A program made the position numbers and the translations under genes. The notes below the pieces were generated by a model. That model worked only from the letters and a program-made list of their open reading frames with translations. It ran no database searches and was not told the DNA's origin. From Streptomyces sp. KMM 9044 (GTDB lineage: Bacteria; Actinomycetota; Actinomycetes; Streptomycetales; Streptomycetaceae): 64,000 nt of DNA. Shown here one piece after another: positions 53,319 through 62,355 of the stretch (the stretch's first letter is position 1; every line of letters starts with the position of its first letter). The stretch is from NCBI RefSeq assembly GCF_024701375.2, contig NZ_CP113910.1, positions 868,001-932,000 of the forward strand, given 5' to 3'.

Positions 53319-53816
53319 ATGCGCCTATCGCTGGACCCTCGCCGAGACGGCAGCCAGCTCGTGGGCGGACGCGGGCGGCAAGCGCCCGTCACCGAGGCAC
53401 CGGCGCCGGACCGCGATCACGTGGTGGCCGCGTCGGAGACGGTGACACTGGTGCTGGGCGAGGATTCGCCACTACCCGAGAGCGCTGCCGACGTGGAGGA
53501 CCTCGTTCGCCTTCTGCGCGGCCACATTGCCCAGTTGGGCACACGGACCGCTCCGGATGTTCCCGCCTTGCTACGCGCGCAGCAGCTTTGCTCCGACAGC
53601 ATCCCCGAGGGCTATGTGTCGAGCCGGGTGTACCTGGTCAGGCTCGCCGAGGCCACCCAGGAACTGACGGCTTACGTGGAACGCGGCGATCCCGGGCCGA
53701 TCAGCGGGGAGAGCGGGCGGCGTTGGCCGGGGCCGACAGTCAACGTGCTGCGCGGCGCCGTCTTCGCCCTCGCCTTGGCCTGCCTGGTCTTCGCCGCTTC
53801 GGTGCCGCGGACATGA
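53319..53816 (+). CDS. DUF6415-like protein with C-terminal membrane segment
   Basis: 165 aa from the ATG at 53319 with AGGAG 9 nt upstream. The central helix pair (ADVEDLVRLLRGHIAQLG, RVYLVRLAEATQELTAYVER) matches small proteins that I recall as DUF6415, common near natural-product genes. The last 20 residues are hydrophobic (AVFALALACLVFAASV), suggesting membrane anchoring. The stop overlaps the next small gene. Confidence 0.75.
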   Translation: MRLSLDPRRDGSQLVGGRGRQAPVTEAPAPDRDHVVAASETVTLVLGEDSPLPESAADVEDLVRLLRGHIAQLGTRTAPDVPALLRAQQLCSDSIPEGYVSSRVYLVRLAEATQELTAYVERGDPGPISGESGRRWPGPTVNVLRGAVFALALACLVFAASVPRT

Positions 53817-53992
53817 CCGTGACCAGTGCCGTCGTCATCGCTCTGATTCTCGGGCCGACGGCCTGGCTGATGCTTCGCGGCGAGCGGGCGGCCCTGCGCG
53901 AGCCGCCGAGCACCTGCCGCCGCCCGGCAACGCTCCTCCTCTCCCCGGCGAACACCGACCTGCCTTCCGCCCACCGTTCCCGGCCGCTGTGA
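53813..53992 (+). CDS. Small membrane protein, 59 aa
   Basis: Starts inside the previous stop (ATGA). One transmembrane helix (SAVVIALILGPTAWLML) is followed by a basic, Pro-rich tail. Translational coupling and a normal base pattern support it; no family is recognised. Confidence 0.6.
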   Translation: MTVTSAVVIALILGPTAWLMLRGERAALREPPSTCRRPATLLLSPANTDLPSAHRSRPL

Positions 53993-54040
53993 CGGCCCCG
54001 ATACGACCCCGGACCTGCGGGGTTCACGGAGATCCACACG

Positions 54041-55942
54041 ATGAATCGGCTTCCGCACATCGAGCAGTACGGCCTGATCGGCGACACGCAGACCAGCGCC
54101 CACGTCTGCGATGACGGTTCGATCGACTGGCTGTGCCTGCCCCGCTTCGACTCGCCAGCTGTCTTCGCCGGGCTCCTGGGTACGCAGAAGCACGGCTCCT
54201 GGCAGATCGCACCGGCCTCGTCCGCAGGCCGGAGCGGCTCAGAGAAGGTCGCTAAGCGCCAGTACCGCGGTGACTCGCTCGTCCTCGAATCGGTGTGGCG
54301 CACCCCGGCGGGTTCGGTCCGCGTCCTGGACTTCATGCCGCCGCGCGACGGCACCCCGCAGGTGATCCGGATCGTCGAGGGCCTGAGCGGCGAGGTGGAG
54401 ATGGTCTCGGCCATGCGTCCTCGGCCGGGGTACGGCAGCGTCAGCCCGTGGCTCCACGAGGTCGGTGGGCGCATGGTCGCGGAGGCTGGCGCGGACGCTC
54501 TGTGGCTCGACACCTGCGTTCCGCAGGTGGAAAAGGACGGCGTGGTCGTCGGCGCCTTCGTCATCGGGGCCGGGCAGAGCGTGGCGTTCGTGCTCAGCTG
54601 GTGCCCGTCCCACGCCGCCGCGCCCGACGTTCTTGATCCGGAGGCCGCGCTCTCCGAGACGCTCGCCTTCTGGCAGGACTGGACGCAGGAGTGCACCTAC
54701 GACGGGCCCTACCGCGAGGCCGTGGTCCGTTCCCTGATCACGTTGAAAGCGATGACGTACGGGTCGAGCGGCGGAATCGTCGCTGCGCCGACCACGTCGC
54801 TGCCCGAGGAGATCGGCGGCAACCGGAACTGGGACTACCGCTACACGTGGCTGCGCGACGCCGCCACGACCCTGGCCGCGCTGCTGGGGACCGGATACCG
54901 GCAAGAGGCGCAGGCATGGCGGCGCTGGCTGTTGCGTGCCGTGGCCGGCGACCCGGAGAACCTGCAGATTATGTACGGGATCACCGGGGAGCGTGATCTG
55001 CGGGAACGGGAGCTTCCCTGGCTTCCTGGGTACGAGGGCTCGGCCCCAGTCCGGGTCGGAAACGGCGCGGCGGATCAGCTGCAGCTGGACGTGTACGGCG
55101 AGGTGATCGACACCCTGTATCTCGCGCATCAGAGCGGTGTCGCCCACTGCGCCGACACCGCGGTCCTGCATCAGCGGCTCGTCGAGCACCTGGCGCAGCG
55201 CTGGCAGGAGCCCGACGAGGGAATTTGGGAGATCCGCGGGGCCCGCCGGCACTTCGTCCATTCCAAGGTGATGGCCTGGGCGGCGGTCGACCGCACCATC
55301 CGCCTGGCCGAAGCCGGCGCGCTCGACATGGACCTGGCCCCCCTGGTCGAACTGCGGGCGACGATCCACCGGGAGGTCTGCACCAGGGGCTTCGATCCGG
55401 TGCGCAACACCTTCACCCAGTCCTACGGCTCGAAGGAACTGGACGCCGCCACGCTGCTCATCCCCCGCACCGGCTTCCTGCCGCCCGACGACCCGCGCGT
55501 CATCGGCACGGTGGACGCCGTCCGTCGTGAACTCTCCGCGGAGGACGGGCTCGTGCATCGGTATCGGACCCGCGGCAAGCGCACTGGGGTGGACGGTTTG
55601 AAGGGCAATGAGGGCACCTTCGTGGTCTGCTCCTTCTGGCTCGTCGATGGCCTGGCCCTGACTGGCCGCCTCGATGAAGCCCGTGCCTTGTTCGAGCGCC
55701 TCCTCGCATTGCGCAGCGACCTCGGGCTCCTGGCGGAGGAGTACGACCCCGTCCGGCAGCGCCAGCTCGGGAACTTCCCGCAGGCGTTCAGCCACATGGG
55801 CCTGATCCAGAGTGCCCTGCTCCTTCAGCTCCTGACGACGGGGCCCTCCCGCCAGCACGGCGCGGTGGCGGTTCCGACGCCCCGCTCGACCTCCCGCAGC
55901 ACGCGCCAGAGCACCGCAGACCTGACGCCGCAGCACGCATAG
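54041..55942 (+). CDS. GH15 glycoside hydrolase (glucoamylase/trehalase-like)
   Basis: 633 aa. N-terminal beta-sandwich (IEQYGLIGDTQTSAHVCDDG, SIDWLCLPRFDSPAVF), then the alpha/alpha barrel with GGNRNWDYRYTWLRDA (259-274) and LLAEEYDP, where the catalytic acids of GH15 reside. No signal peptide, so it is cytoplasmic and likely acts on trehalose, maltose or glycogen fragments. It ends 27 bp before the cvnA start, same direction. Confidence 0.91.
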   Translation: MNRLPHIEQYGLIGDTQTSAHVCDDGSIDWLCLPRFDSPAVFAGLLGTQKHGSWQIAPASSAGRSGSEKVAKRQYRGDSLVLESVWRTPAGSVRVLDFMPPRDGTPQVIRIVEGLSGEVEMVSAMRPRPGYGSVSPWLHEVGGRMVAEAGADALWLDTCVPQVEKDGVVVGAFVIGAGQSVAFVLSWCPSHAAAPDVLDPEAALSETLAFWQDWTQECTYDGPYREAVVRSLITLKAMTYGSSGGIVAAPTTSLPEEIGGNRNWDYRYTWLRDAATTLAALLGTGYRQEAQAWRRWLLRAVAGDPENLQIMYGITGERDLRERELPWLPGYEGSAPVRVGNGAADQLQLDVYGEVIDTLYLAHQSGVAHCADTAVLHQRLVEHLAQRWQEPDEGIWEIRGARRHFVHSKVMAWAAVDRTIRLAEAGALDMDLAPLVELRATIHREVCTRGFDPVRNTFTQSYGSKELDAATLLIPRTGFLPPDDPRVIGTVDAVRRELSAEDGLVHRYRTRGKRTGVDGLKGNEGTFVVCSFWLVDGLALTGRLDEARALFERLLALRSDLGLLAEEYDPVRQRQLGNFPQAFSHMGLIQSALLLQLLTTGPSRQHGAVAVPTPRSTSRSTRQSTADLTPQHA

Positions 55943-55969
55943 CCACCCCACCCCTTGACGAGGATTCCC

Positions 55970-57493
55970 ATGTCTGACAGCGCCTTCCCGGCACGGCCTG
56001 CCGCTACCGGCCACCGCAGACGGCGGCCCCCGGTCGACGCGAACACGCTGCACCTCGCTCGCCGCGCCGTGGCACTGCCCCTGGCTCTCCTTGCCGCGCT
56101 GCTGGTCACCGCCTTCGCTCTCCGGTCGGTGTCCGCAGTAGGCCCCGGCTGGGTCCTGGCCGGCCTCGTCTGCGGACTGGCGGGCGTCGTCACGGTGGCG
56201 GCACACGGAGCGCGCACCGTCGCCAGAGCCGCGCAGTCGGCCGTGGAGGATTGCGAGGCGACAGCACTGAAAGCGGTCGCAGGGGCAGCGGCAGCCGTCG
56301 AAAAGTCGGTGCAGTGGTCGGCGGACGAGCTGTGCCGTGGAAAACGCCCACCGTTGCCGGACCCGCAGACGCCGCAGTCGCCCACTGCGAACGCCGGGAT
56401 CGACAACGCGTTGAGTGCTCTCCAGGCGCAGGCCATCGCGTCGCTGATCCGCGTGCACGACGAGTCGCAGTCCGTGGTCCTCCTGGAGGTGCTGCGCCGC
56501 CTGGCCATGCGGGAGCACGCCTTGGTCAGCAAGGCACTCCAGGCACTGAGTCGGCTGGAGATGCTGACCGACGACCCGGAGCTGCTGGCCGCGATCTTCG
56601 AGATTGACCACCTCGTGACGCGGATGCGCCGCCAGGTGGAGAGCACAGCGGTGCTGGGCGGGCAGTCCCTGCGCAGCGTGCGCCGGCCCGTTCCTGTCAC
56701 GACGGCCCTGCGCGGTGCCGTCTCCGAGGTCGTGCAGTATCCGCGGGTGGCTGTCGCGGCCGGGCCCGTGGGCGCCGAGCTGGGTCTGCCCGGCCATGTG
56801 GGTCCGGACCTGACGCACCTGCTGGCCGAGCTGATCGAGAACGCCTGCGAGTGCTCCGATCCGGCGACGAAGGTGATGGTGCGTGCGCAGCGGGTGGCGA
56901 ACGGGCTGGCCATCGAGGTCGAGGACCGGGCCATCCCCATGCATCCGCAGACGCGGGCGCAGATGAACCATCTGCTCAAGGCCCCGGACGAGGTCGACGT
57001 CAGCAGCCAAGTCCGGGCCGGGCAGCTCGGCTTGCTGGTCGCCGCGTTGATCGCCCGGTCACACGGGCTGTCCGTCCTCCTGCAGGAGAACGTGACGGGG
57101 GGCACCACTGCCCTGGTCGTCATACCGGCACGGCTCCTGGTGGCGATTGCCCCGGTCGACGATGCGGGCGCGTTGCCGCTCGAGGAAGTCCGGCCCTCCG
57201 GGCGGCAGCCGCAGCGGGTTGCCGCGACTCCTGCCGCCCCGGGGGCGGCGGGTCAGGTCGCACGCCCCGGCATCGCAGGGGGGCCGGAAGCCGCAGTGGC
57301 TGGCGACTCGGCCGACGCGCCCGCTCTTCCCACGCGCACACGCCGGACGGGATCTTTCCGTCCACCACACGAGCGGGAGCAAGCCCCCGTGGCTGCGGCG
57401 ACGCCAGGGCTCGCAGCCGCCTTCCGCAACGGCATCCAGGCTGGCGGGACCGCCGGTTCCCCTACCTCCTCGACAGAGCACCCCACACCCTGA
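55970..57493 (+). CDS. cvnA: Conservon sensor-kinase-like protein CvnA
   Basis: 507 aa from the ATG at 55970 after GAGGA. Two membrane helices (residues 33-53, 60-80) precede a coiled dimerisation-like region and an HATPase domain with N-box ELIENACE near residue 290 and G-box-like AGQLGLLVA. The C-terminal 100 residues are Ala/Pro-rich and disordered. CvnA anchors CvnB, C and D at the membrane. The usual phospho-His block is not obvious, as in other CvnA proteins. Confidence 0.9.
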   Translation: MSDSAFPARPAATGHRRRRPPVDANTLHLARRAVALPLALLAALLVTAFALRSVSAVGPGWVLAGLVCGLAGVVTVAAHGARTVARAAQSAVEDCEATALKAVAGAAAAVEKSVQWSADELCRGKRPPLPDPQTPQSPTANAGIDNALSALQAQAIASLIRVHDESQSVVLLEVLRRLAMREHALVSKALQALSRLEMLTDDPELLAAIFEIDHLVTRMRRQVESTAVLGGQSLRSVRRPVPVTTALRGAVSEVVQYPRVAVAAGPVGAELGLPGHVGPDLTHLLAELIENACECSDPATKVMVRAQRVANGLAIEVEDRAIPMHPQTRAQMNHLLKAPDEVDVSSQVRAGQLGLLVAALIARSHGLSVLLQENVTGGTTALVVIPARLLVAIAPVDDAGALPLEEVRPSGRQPQRVAATPAAPGAAGQVARPGIAGGPEAAVAGDSADAPALPTRTRRTGSFRPPHEREQAPVAAATPGLAAAFRNGIQAGGTAGSPTSSTEHPTP

Positions 57494-57562
57494 CCCTCGT
57501 CCTTCCGCGTTCCCGGTGGCCCGGTACATCCGCTGGTCCTTCCCCCTTCTGGAGCAATCCCT

Positions 57563-58078
57563 ATGAGCACCCACCCCGCGATGAGCAACGTGACCGGCGG
57601 CACGCCCGCATCCGCGACGACCACAAGCGGACAGCGGGACAGCATGGTCTGGCTGCTGCGTCAGTTCGCCTCCGAGACGCCGGGCGTCACGCACGCCGTC
57701 CTGATCTCGCGCGACGGACTGCGGCTGCTGGACAGCGACGTCGACAAGGACTGGGCGGACGAACTGTCGGCCGCCTTCAGCGGGGTGGCCTCCCTCGCGG
57801 CGAACATCACCGGCCCCAGCAGGAAGAAGAGGCTGGCCCGGCAGGTCATCATCGAGCGAGACGACTGCCTGTTCTTCGTCCAGAGCGCCGGGCGCAGCGC
57901 GGCCTTCGACAACCGCCCCGGCAACGAACGCGGTGAGGTGGACACGATCCTCGCCGTCATCGCCGCCAGGGACGCCGACGCGGGCACCGTCGGGTTCGAG
58001 ATGGGGCGCCTGGTCCAGAAGTTCGCCCCGTACATGCTGATCCCCGTCCGGGTCGGCACGGGCGGAGAGGTCCGGTGA
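57563..58078 (+). CDS. cvnB: Conservon roadblock/LC7 protein CvnB
   Basis: 171 aa. MVWLLRQFASETPGVTHAVL, ISRDGLRLLDSD and the conserved Gly-rich turns form the roadblock/LC7 fold, which in bacteria regulates small GTPases. The stop overlaps the cvnC start (GTGA). It is the presumed partner of the GTPase CvnD. Confidence 0.92.
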   Translation: MSTHPAMSNVTGGTPASATTTSGQRDSMVWLLRQFASETPGVTHAVLISRDGLRLLDSDVDKDWADELSAAFSGVASLAANITGPSRKKRLARQVIIERDDCLFFVQSAGRSAAFDNRPGNERGEVDTILAVIAARDADAGTVGFEMGRLVQKFAPYMLIPVRVGTGGEVR

Positions 58079-58482
58079 CCACGTACGGTCGCGCGGCCGA
58101 GGAGTCGGCGTTCGTGCGGACCTACACCCTGACGCGCGGGCGTACCAAGCCGCGGCACCTGCTCGGTCTGGAAACCGTTCTGGAGGCCGGACCGGGAAGG
58201 CCCGGCCCGACGCAGGCCGAAGAGTGCGCGGAGATCCTCGCCCTGTGCCGGGAGCGCCAACGGTCGGTGGTCGAACTGGCGGGCCGCCTTGGCCGGCCCG
58301 TCACCGCCGTCAAGATCCTCGTCTCCGACCTCCTGGACGCCGACGCCCTGGTCGTCCCCCTGACCCAGTCCTATGCCGATACCGGTGCGGGATCCGGTCC
58401 GTCTACCCAACTGCTGGCAGCCCTTTCCGCGGGCTTGAAGAGGAAGTGGCCTGATGCCGTCGCCTATCCCCAGGCCGGATGA
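58075..58482 (+). CDS. cvnC: Conservon DUF742 protein CvnC
   Basis: 135 aa from a GTG. FVRTYTLTRGRTKP, RSVVELAGRLGRPVTAVKIL and SDLLDADALVV are DUF742 hallmarks and resemble a winged helix. It overlaps cvnB by 4 nt and cvnD by 29 nt. Confidence 0.92.
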   Translation: MTTYGRAAEESAFVRTYTLTRGRTKPRHLLGLETVLEAGPGRPGPTQAEECAEILALCRERQRSVVELAGRLGRPVTAVKILVSDLLDADALVVPLTQSYADTGAGSGPSTQLLAALSAGLKRKWPDAVAYPQAG

Positions 58483-59122
58483 CCCGGCCGCGGTGCTGCG
58501 CAGTTCGCCGCTCCCACGGGCCGCTGCTCCGACTGTGCTGAAAATCGTCATCGCCGGGGGCTTCGGCGCGGGCAAGACCACCGCCGTGGGCGCCGTCAGT
58601 GAGATCACGCCGCTGAGCACAGAGGAGTACCTGACCGAGGCGAGCACGGACGTCGACAGCCTGGCGGGCATCGAGGCGAAGCAGACCACCACGGTCGCCT
58701 TCGACTTCGGCCGCCTGAGCCTGCCCGACGCGCCCGTGCCCCTGGAGCTGTTCCTGTTCGGCACGCCCGGCCAGGACCGGTTCGTCGACCTCTGGTACGA
58801 CCTGGCCCGCGGCGCCGTCGGCGCGGTCGTCCTGGTCGACACCCGCCGTCTGGAGACCAGCTTCACCCCCGTCAGCTTCTTCGAAGACATCGGCCTGCCC
58901 TTCGTCGTCGCCGTCAACCACTTCGACGGCGCGCACCGCTACCACCCCGAGCAGGTCCGCACCGCCCTCGAACTCCCCGCCTCCGTACCCGTAGTCACCT
59001 GCGACGCCCGCGACACGAACCACGTCGCCGGCGTCCTGCTGACCCTCGTCGACCACGCCGTGAACAACGCCGCCACGTGCCGCGCTGGTCACGCCCCTTC
59101 CACCACCCTCCAGGACGCCTGA
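58454..59122 (+). CDS. cvnD: Conservon GTPase CvnD
   Basis: 222 aa. P-loop GGFGAGKT at 35-42, switch-II FGTPGQDRF and base-recognition VNHFD fit the MglA-like/CvnD GTPases. An N-terminal Pro-rich extension of about 25 residues is as usual. It probably cycles GTP at the membrane under control of CvnB. The stop shares a base with the start of the following GAF gene. Confidence 0.93.
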   Translation: MPSPIPRPDDPAAVLRSSPLPRAAAPTVLKIVIAGGFGAGKTTAVGAVSEITPLSTEEYLTEASTDVDSLAGIEAKQTTTVAFDFGRLSLPDAPVPLELFLFGTPGQDRFVDLWYDLARGAVGAVVLVDTRRLETSFTPVSFFEDIGLPFVVAVNHFDGAHRYHPEQVRTALELPASVPVVTCDARDTNHVAGVLLTLVDHAVNNAATCRAGHAPSTTLQDA

Positions 59123-59760
59123 TGTCACACCACCCCACCGACCCCTACCGCACACCGCAGGCCACCCCGCCCGCACGATCCTTGCCGCGACGCGACATGC
59201 GGGACGCCACCCGCGCCCCGTTCACCCCGCCAGGCGCCGCCCTCACCACCCAGCCGGCCCAGCAAGCGGAGCTGGCGCAGCGCTACGAGCTGCTCGCACG
59301 GCTGGGCGTTCCCACCGTGGCCAACGAGGACTTCGACGACCTGGCCCGCGACATGGCTGAGCAGGCTGGGTTCCTGTACGGATTCGTCAACCTGTTCCTG
59401 GAGGAGCAGACCTTCGTCGGACTGCACCAGCCGCCCGCGGACAGCGGGTACGTCATCGTCGGGCGCACCATGAGCCGCGACCACGGCTGGTGCCCGGAGG
59501 TCATGACCCGCAGGAAGGCCCTGCCGCTGCACGACGTGCACGCCAGTCCGCGCTTCAGCGGCAACGCGGTGGTCGACGCGGTCGGGATCCGCTCCTACTT
59601 CGGCGCCCCCCTCATCCACGACAGCGGCACCGTGCTGGGCACGGTGTGCGTCATCGACCCCGAGAAGCGGCCCCTGAGCGAGGCCCGCCGTCTGCGGGAC
59701 ATCGTCATCAACGCCGGCACCCAGGTGATGGACCTCATCTCCCGCGCGCCCGTCCGCTAG
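59122..59760 (+). CDS. GAF-domain protein linked to the conservon
   Basis: 212 aa. One GAF domain (residues 50-210): RYELLARLGVPTVANEDFDD, ALPLHDVHASPRFSGNAVV and YFGAPLIHDSGTVLGTVCVI. GAF domains bind small ligands or haem. The gene begins in the cvnD stop codon, so it is the fifth member of the cvn operon and probably a sensor feeding it. Confidence 0.88.
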   Translation: MSHHPTDPYRTPQATPPARSLPRRDMRDATRAPFTPPGAALTTQPAQQAELAQRYELLARLGVPTVANEDFDDLARDMAEQAGFLYGFVNLFLEEQTFVGLHQPPADSGYVIVGRTMSRDHGWCPEVMTRRKALPLHDVHASPRFSGNAVVDAVGIRSYFGAPLIHDSGTVLGTVCVIDPEKRPLSEARRLRDIVINAGTQVMDLISRAPVR

Positions 59761-59842
59761 GCCGTTCCACACCCCCACCCGGGAGCCGTAGGCGATCCCC
59801 GGCCGCTCCATGTTGCGACCTTTATCCAGGGAGAGGGAGACC

Positions 59843-61096
59843 ATGTCCGCTACACCCACCACGCCGCCGCCGGCGCTGCGTCCCTATCTCACCGCCCGCC
59901 ACGACCTGTTGTGGCAGGAGGCGGACGCCTTCGCGGCCGAGCACGTCGCGGTGCGCACCGCGCGGATGGAGGCCGCTCCGGGCAGGGTGGAGCGCAAGGT
60001 CGCCGAACTGATGGCCACGCGGGGCTGGTTCGCCGTCACCGTCCCGGCGGTCTTCGGCGGGCTGGGCGCCGGACACGTGGCCAAGACTGTCCTGGTCCAC
60101 CGCATCGCGCGGGTCTCGGCGGCTGCCGCGGTCATCCTGCAGGCCACCTTGATCCCCGTGGGTGCCCTGCTGCACTTCGCTACCTACGAGCAGAAGGGCC
60201 GTTGGCTGCCCCGGGTCGCGGACGGTTCCCTGCTGCTGTCGATCGCCGTGACCGAACCGCTCGCCGGCGGACACATCGGCGGCATCGAGACCACCGCCGA
60301 ACGCGTCGGCAACGAGTGGGTGATCACCGGCAGCAAGATCCACATCGGCAACTGCCACATCGCGGGGGCCCACCTCGTCGTCGCCCGCACCGCCGCGCCC
60401 GGCGTGAGCACCTCCCAGGCACTGACCGCGTTCATGGTCGAAGCCGACCGCCCCGGACTCTCCATCCCCGACCACCGACCCGGCCTCGGACTGCACGGCT
60501 TCTCCGCCGGCCGACTCGACCTCGACCACGTCCACGTCCCCGACGACAACGTGGTCGGTGAAGTCGGCCAGGGCCTGGCCGTAGCACAGAGCAGCAGCAT
60601 CCTCTACGGCCGCCCCAACCTGGCCGCCGTCAGCCTCGGCATCCACGAAGCCGTCGTGGACACCACCACCACGCGACTCAAGACCCGTCCCCGCTACCGG
60701 GGCACCCTGTCCGACCTGCCCGTCCTGCGGGACCGCATCGGCGGCATGGAGGCCCGGCTGCGCGCCGGCCGGATACTCGCCTACCAGTCCGTGCACCTCC
60801 TCGACCAGGGCTTGCCCTGCGACGCCGACCTGATCAACGCCAAGTACCTCGGACACCAGTGGGCCATGCAGTCCACCCAGGACGCCATGGAGCTGCACGG
60901 CGCCCACGCCCTCGACCGCGACTACGTCCTCCAGCGCCTGTGGCGCGACATCCAGCACACCTACCCACCGGCCGGCACCGGCGAAGTCCAGCGCATACGC
61001 CTGGCCGACGCCGCCTTCGACGAGAACCACATCCAGTGGTCCGAACGCCTCGCCGCCGAAGCCGCCTGGGCACGACCCGACCCGACCGCCGCATGA
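59843..61096 (+). CDS. Acyl-CoA-dehydrogenase-like flavoprotein
   Basis: 417 aa from the ATG at 59843 after a GGGAGAGGGAG site. Fold features of the family are clear (AVTEPLAGGHIGGIETTAE, MELHGAHALDRDYVLQRLWR). At the position of the catalytic Glu of medium-chain enzymes (YEGT) it has PAGT (A377), and the alternative Glu site near residues 254-258 reads LYGRP. It may act as an oxidase-type or non-canonical enzyme on a peptide or small metabolite. It lies between the conservon and the lanthipeptide genes. Confidence 0.86.
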   Translation: MSATPTTPPPALRPYLTARHDLLWQEADAFAAEHVAVRTARMEAAPGRVERKVAELMATRGWFAVTVPAVFGGLGAGHVAKTVLVHRIARVSAAAAVILQATLIPVGALLHFATYEQKGRWLPRVADGSLLLSIAVTEPLAGGHIGGIETTAERVGNEWVITGSKIHIGNCHIAGAHLVVARTAAPGVSTSQALTAFMVEADRPGLSIPDHRPGLGLHGFSAGRLDLDHVHVPDDNVVGEVGQGLAVAQSSSILYGRPNLAAVSLGIHEAVVDTTTTRLKTRPRYRGTLSDLPVLRDRIGGMEARLRAGRILAYQSVHLLDQGLPCDADLINAKYLGHQWAMQSTQDAMELHGAHALDRDYVLQRLWRDIQHTYPPAGTGEVQRIRLADAAFDENHIQWSERLAAEAAWARPDPTAA

Positions 61097-61099
61097 GCC

Positions 61100-61183
61100 C
61101 CCGTGCGCGGCACCCCGTGAATCCCAACCGCCGCGCACGGGCCCGTGCCGCCGGCCCCCGTCCCCCGCGGGGACCGGCGGCAC
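61100..61183 (+). terminator. Double hairpin after the acyl-CoA-dehydrogenase-like gene
   Basis: CCCGTGCGCGGC/GCCGCGCACGGG (12 bp, 61100-61141) and GTGCCGCCGG/CCGGCGGCAC (10 bp, 61145-61183) follow each other directly. They probably separate this gene from the regulator downstream. Confidence 0.68.
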
Positions 61184-61225
61184 CTCCCCCACCTGACCAT
61201 CCATCCCAGCCGAGAAAGAGACACC

Positions 61226-61708
61226 GTGACCCCGCCCGTGACGACCAGCGCACCCATCACACCCCTGACGCCGACCCTGCAGCGCGTCGCCCAGCACCTG
61301 GCAGGCGGCCTCGCGCCGAAGGAGATCGCCACGCAGACCGGGCTGTCGGCCGTGACCGTCCGCCAGTACATCCGTGACATTCGTGAAAGCCTCCACTGCC
61401 CGCCGCGCTGTAAGCTCCCTGTGATCGTGCACCGCCTGTTCACTGCCCGGCAGGTGGCCCCTCCTACGGCGGACAGGCCCGCCCCGAAGCTCGGCTCGGA
61501 CCAGCTGCTGCTGCTGCGAGCCGTCGCGGAGCACAGCGACGCCCGCGACATCGCCGTCGCCGCCAAGATCGCCCCCGCCGACCAGCGCGCCGCGCTCGAC
61601 CAGCTCCTCGCCGACACGGGCGCACAGGACACCACCCAGCTGGTGATCCTGGCGCACGGCTGGAACCTGCTGCCGGCCGAGCCGACGCGGAGCGGAGCGA
61701 GCCAGTGA
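61226..61708 (+). CDS. Small LuxR-type helix-turn-helix regulator
   Basis: 160 aa from the GTG at 61226. Residues 15-70 carry a LuxR/GerE-like HTH (QRVAQHLAGGLAPKEIATQT, GLSAVTVRQYIRDIRESL). A second helical segment (LLLLRAVAEHSDARDIAVAA, DQRAALDQLLADTG) may be a degenerate HTH copy. No receiver domain. The stop overlaps the next gene (GTGA), so it heads the run leading to the lanthipeptide genes and may regulate them. Confidence 0.82.
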   Translation: MTPPVTTSAPITPLTPTLQRVAQHLAGGLAPKEIATQTGLSAVTVRQYIRDIRESLHCPPRCKLPVIVHRLFTARQVAPPTADRPAPKLGSDQLLLLRAVAEHSDARDIAVAAKIAPADQRAALDQLLADTGAQDTTQLVILAHGWNLLPAEPTRSGASQ

Positions 61709-62355
61709 CCCGGCCCCCGGCCTCCACGGCCGACCAGCGGCGGCCGGCCGCGGCACCGTTCGCTCCGGCGCCCCTGGCCGCCGTATACGAGGTGCGCACG
61801 TTACGCACGGACGCCGAGCGCGAGGAAGCCACCGCCCTCGTCCAGGACCGCCAGCGCTGGCTCACCCTGCGCGGTCTCCCAGTGCCCGCTCAAGCCGACG
61901 TCCCGGCCCTCTTCCGCGACCCGCAGACGAAGCCGGCCGGACTGTTCGAGGACGGGAAACTGCTGGCCTGCATGATCCCCGAGCACGACCCCGGCCTCAG
62001 CTGGGGCGAGGGTCCCTGCCTCTTCCTCGGCTGCGTCCACACCCTGCCCGACCAGCCCGACGACATCACCCGGCTGATCGCCCTGTGGGCGTCCGACGTC
62101 GCCGCCCGGCAGGGCCTTCCCGTCGTACGGGCCGAGGCCCTGGCCCGCCATCCCCTGGACGCCGACCCCATCGCCGCCCTTCTGCGTCGGCTCACCGACA
62201 TGGGCTGGGATGTACGCGGTTCCGGCACAGGACGAGAGGGTGACCGAGTCGCCCGCCTCGAACTCGCCGCCGAGCACCGGTTCGGGCTGAGCGCCCTCAT
62301 CGGCTGCCGCGTCCACTCGCCAGAGACGGCCACGGACGATCGGGGTAGCGCGTGA
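61705..62355 (+). CDS. GNAT-like acyltransferase domain protein
   Basis: 216 aa from a GTG that overlaps the LuxR-type gene by 4 nt. YEVRTLRTDAEREEATALVQ and the strand/helix order resemble the GNAT fold, but a clear acetyl-CoA loop is not evident. The stop overlaps the DUF6624 gene (GTGA). Function uncertain. Confidence 0.65.
   Translation: MTRPPASTADQRRPAAAPFAPAPLAAVYEVRTLRTDAEREEATALVQDRQRWLTLRGLPVPAQADVPALFRDPQTKPAGLFEDGKLLACMIPEHDPGLSWGEGPCLFLGCVHTLPDQPDDITRLIALWASDVAARQGLPVVRAEALARHPLDADPIAALLRRLTDMGWDVRGSGTGREGDRVARLELAAEHRFGLSALIGCRVHSPETATDDRGSA

Noticed and set aside
54239-57010. 923-codon leftward frame
   Set aside because: Antisense to GH15 and cvnA, whose motifs are unmistakable.
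59822-61756. 644-codon leftward frame
   Set aside because: Antisense to the acyl-CoA-dehydrogenase-like and LuxR-type genes; Gly/Val-rich shadow.
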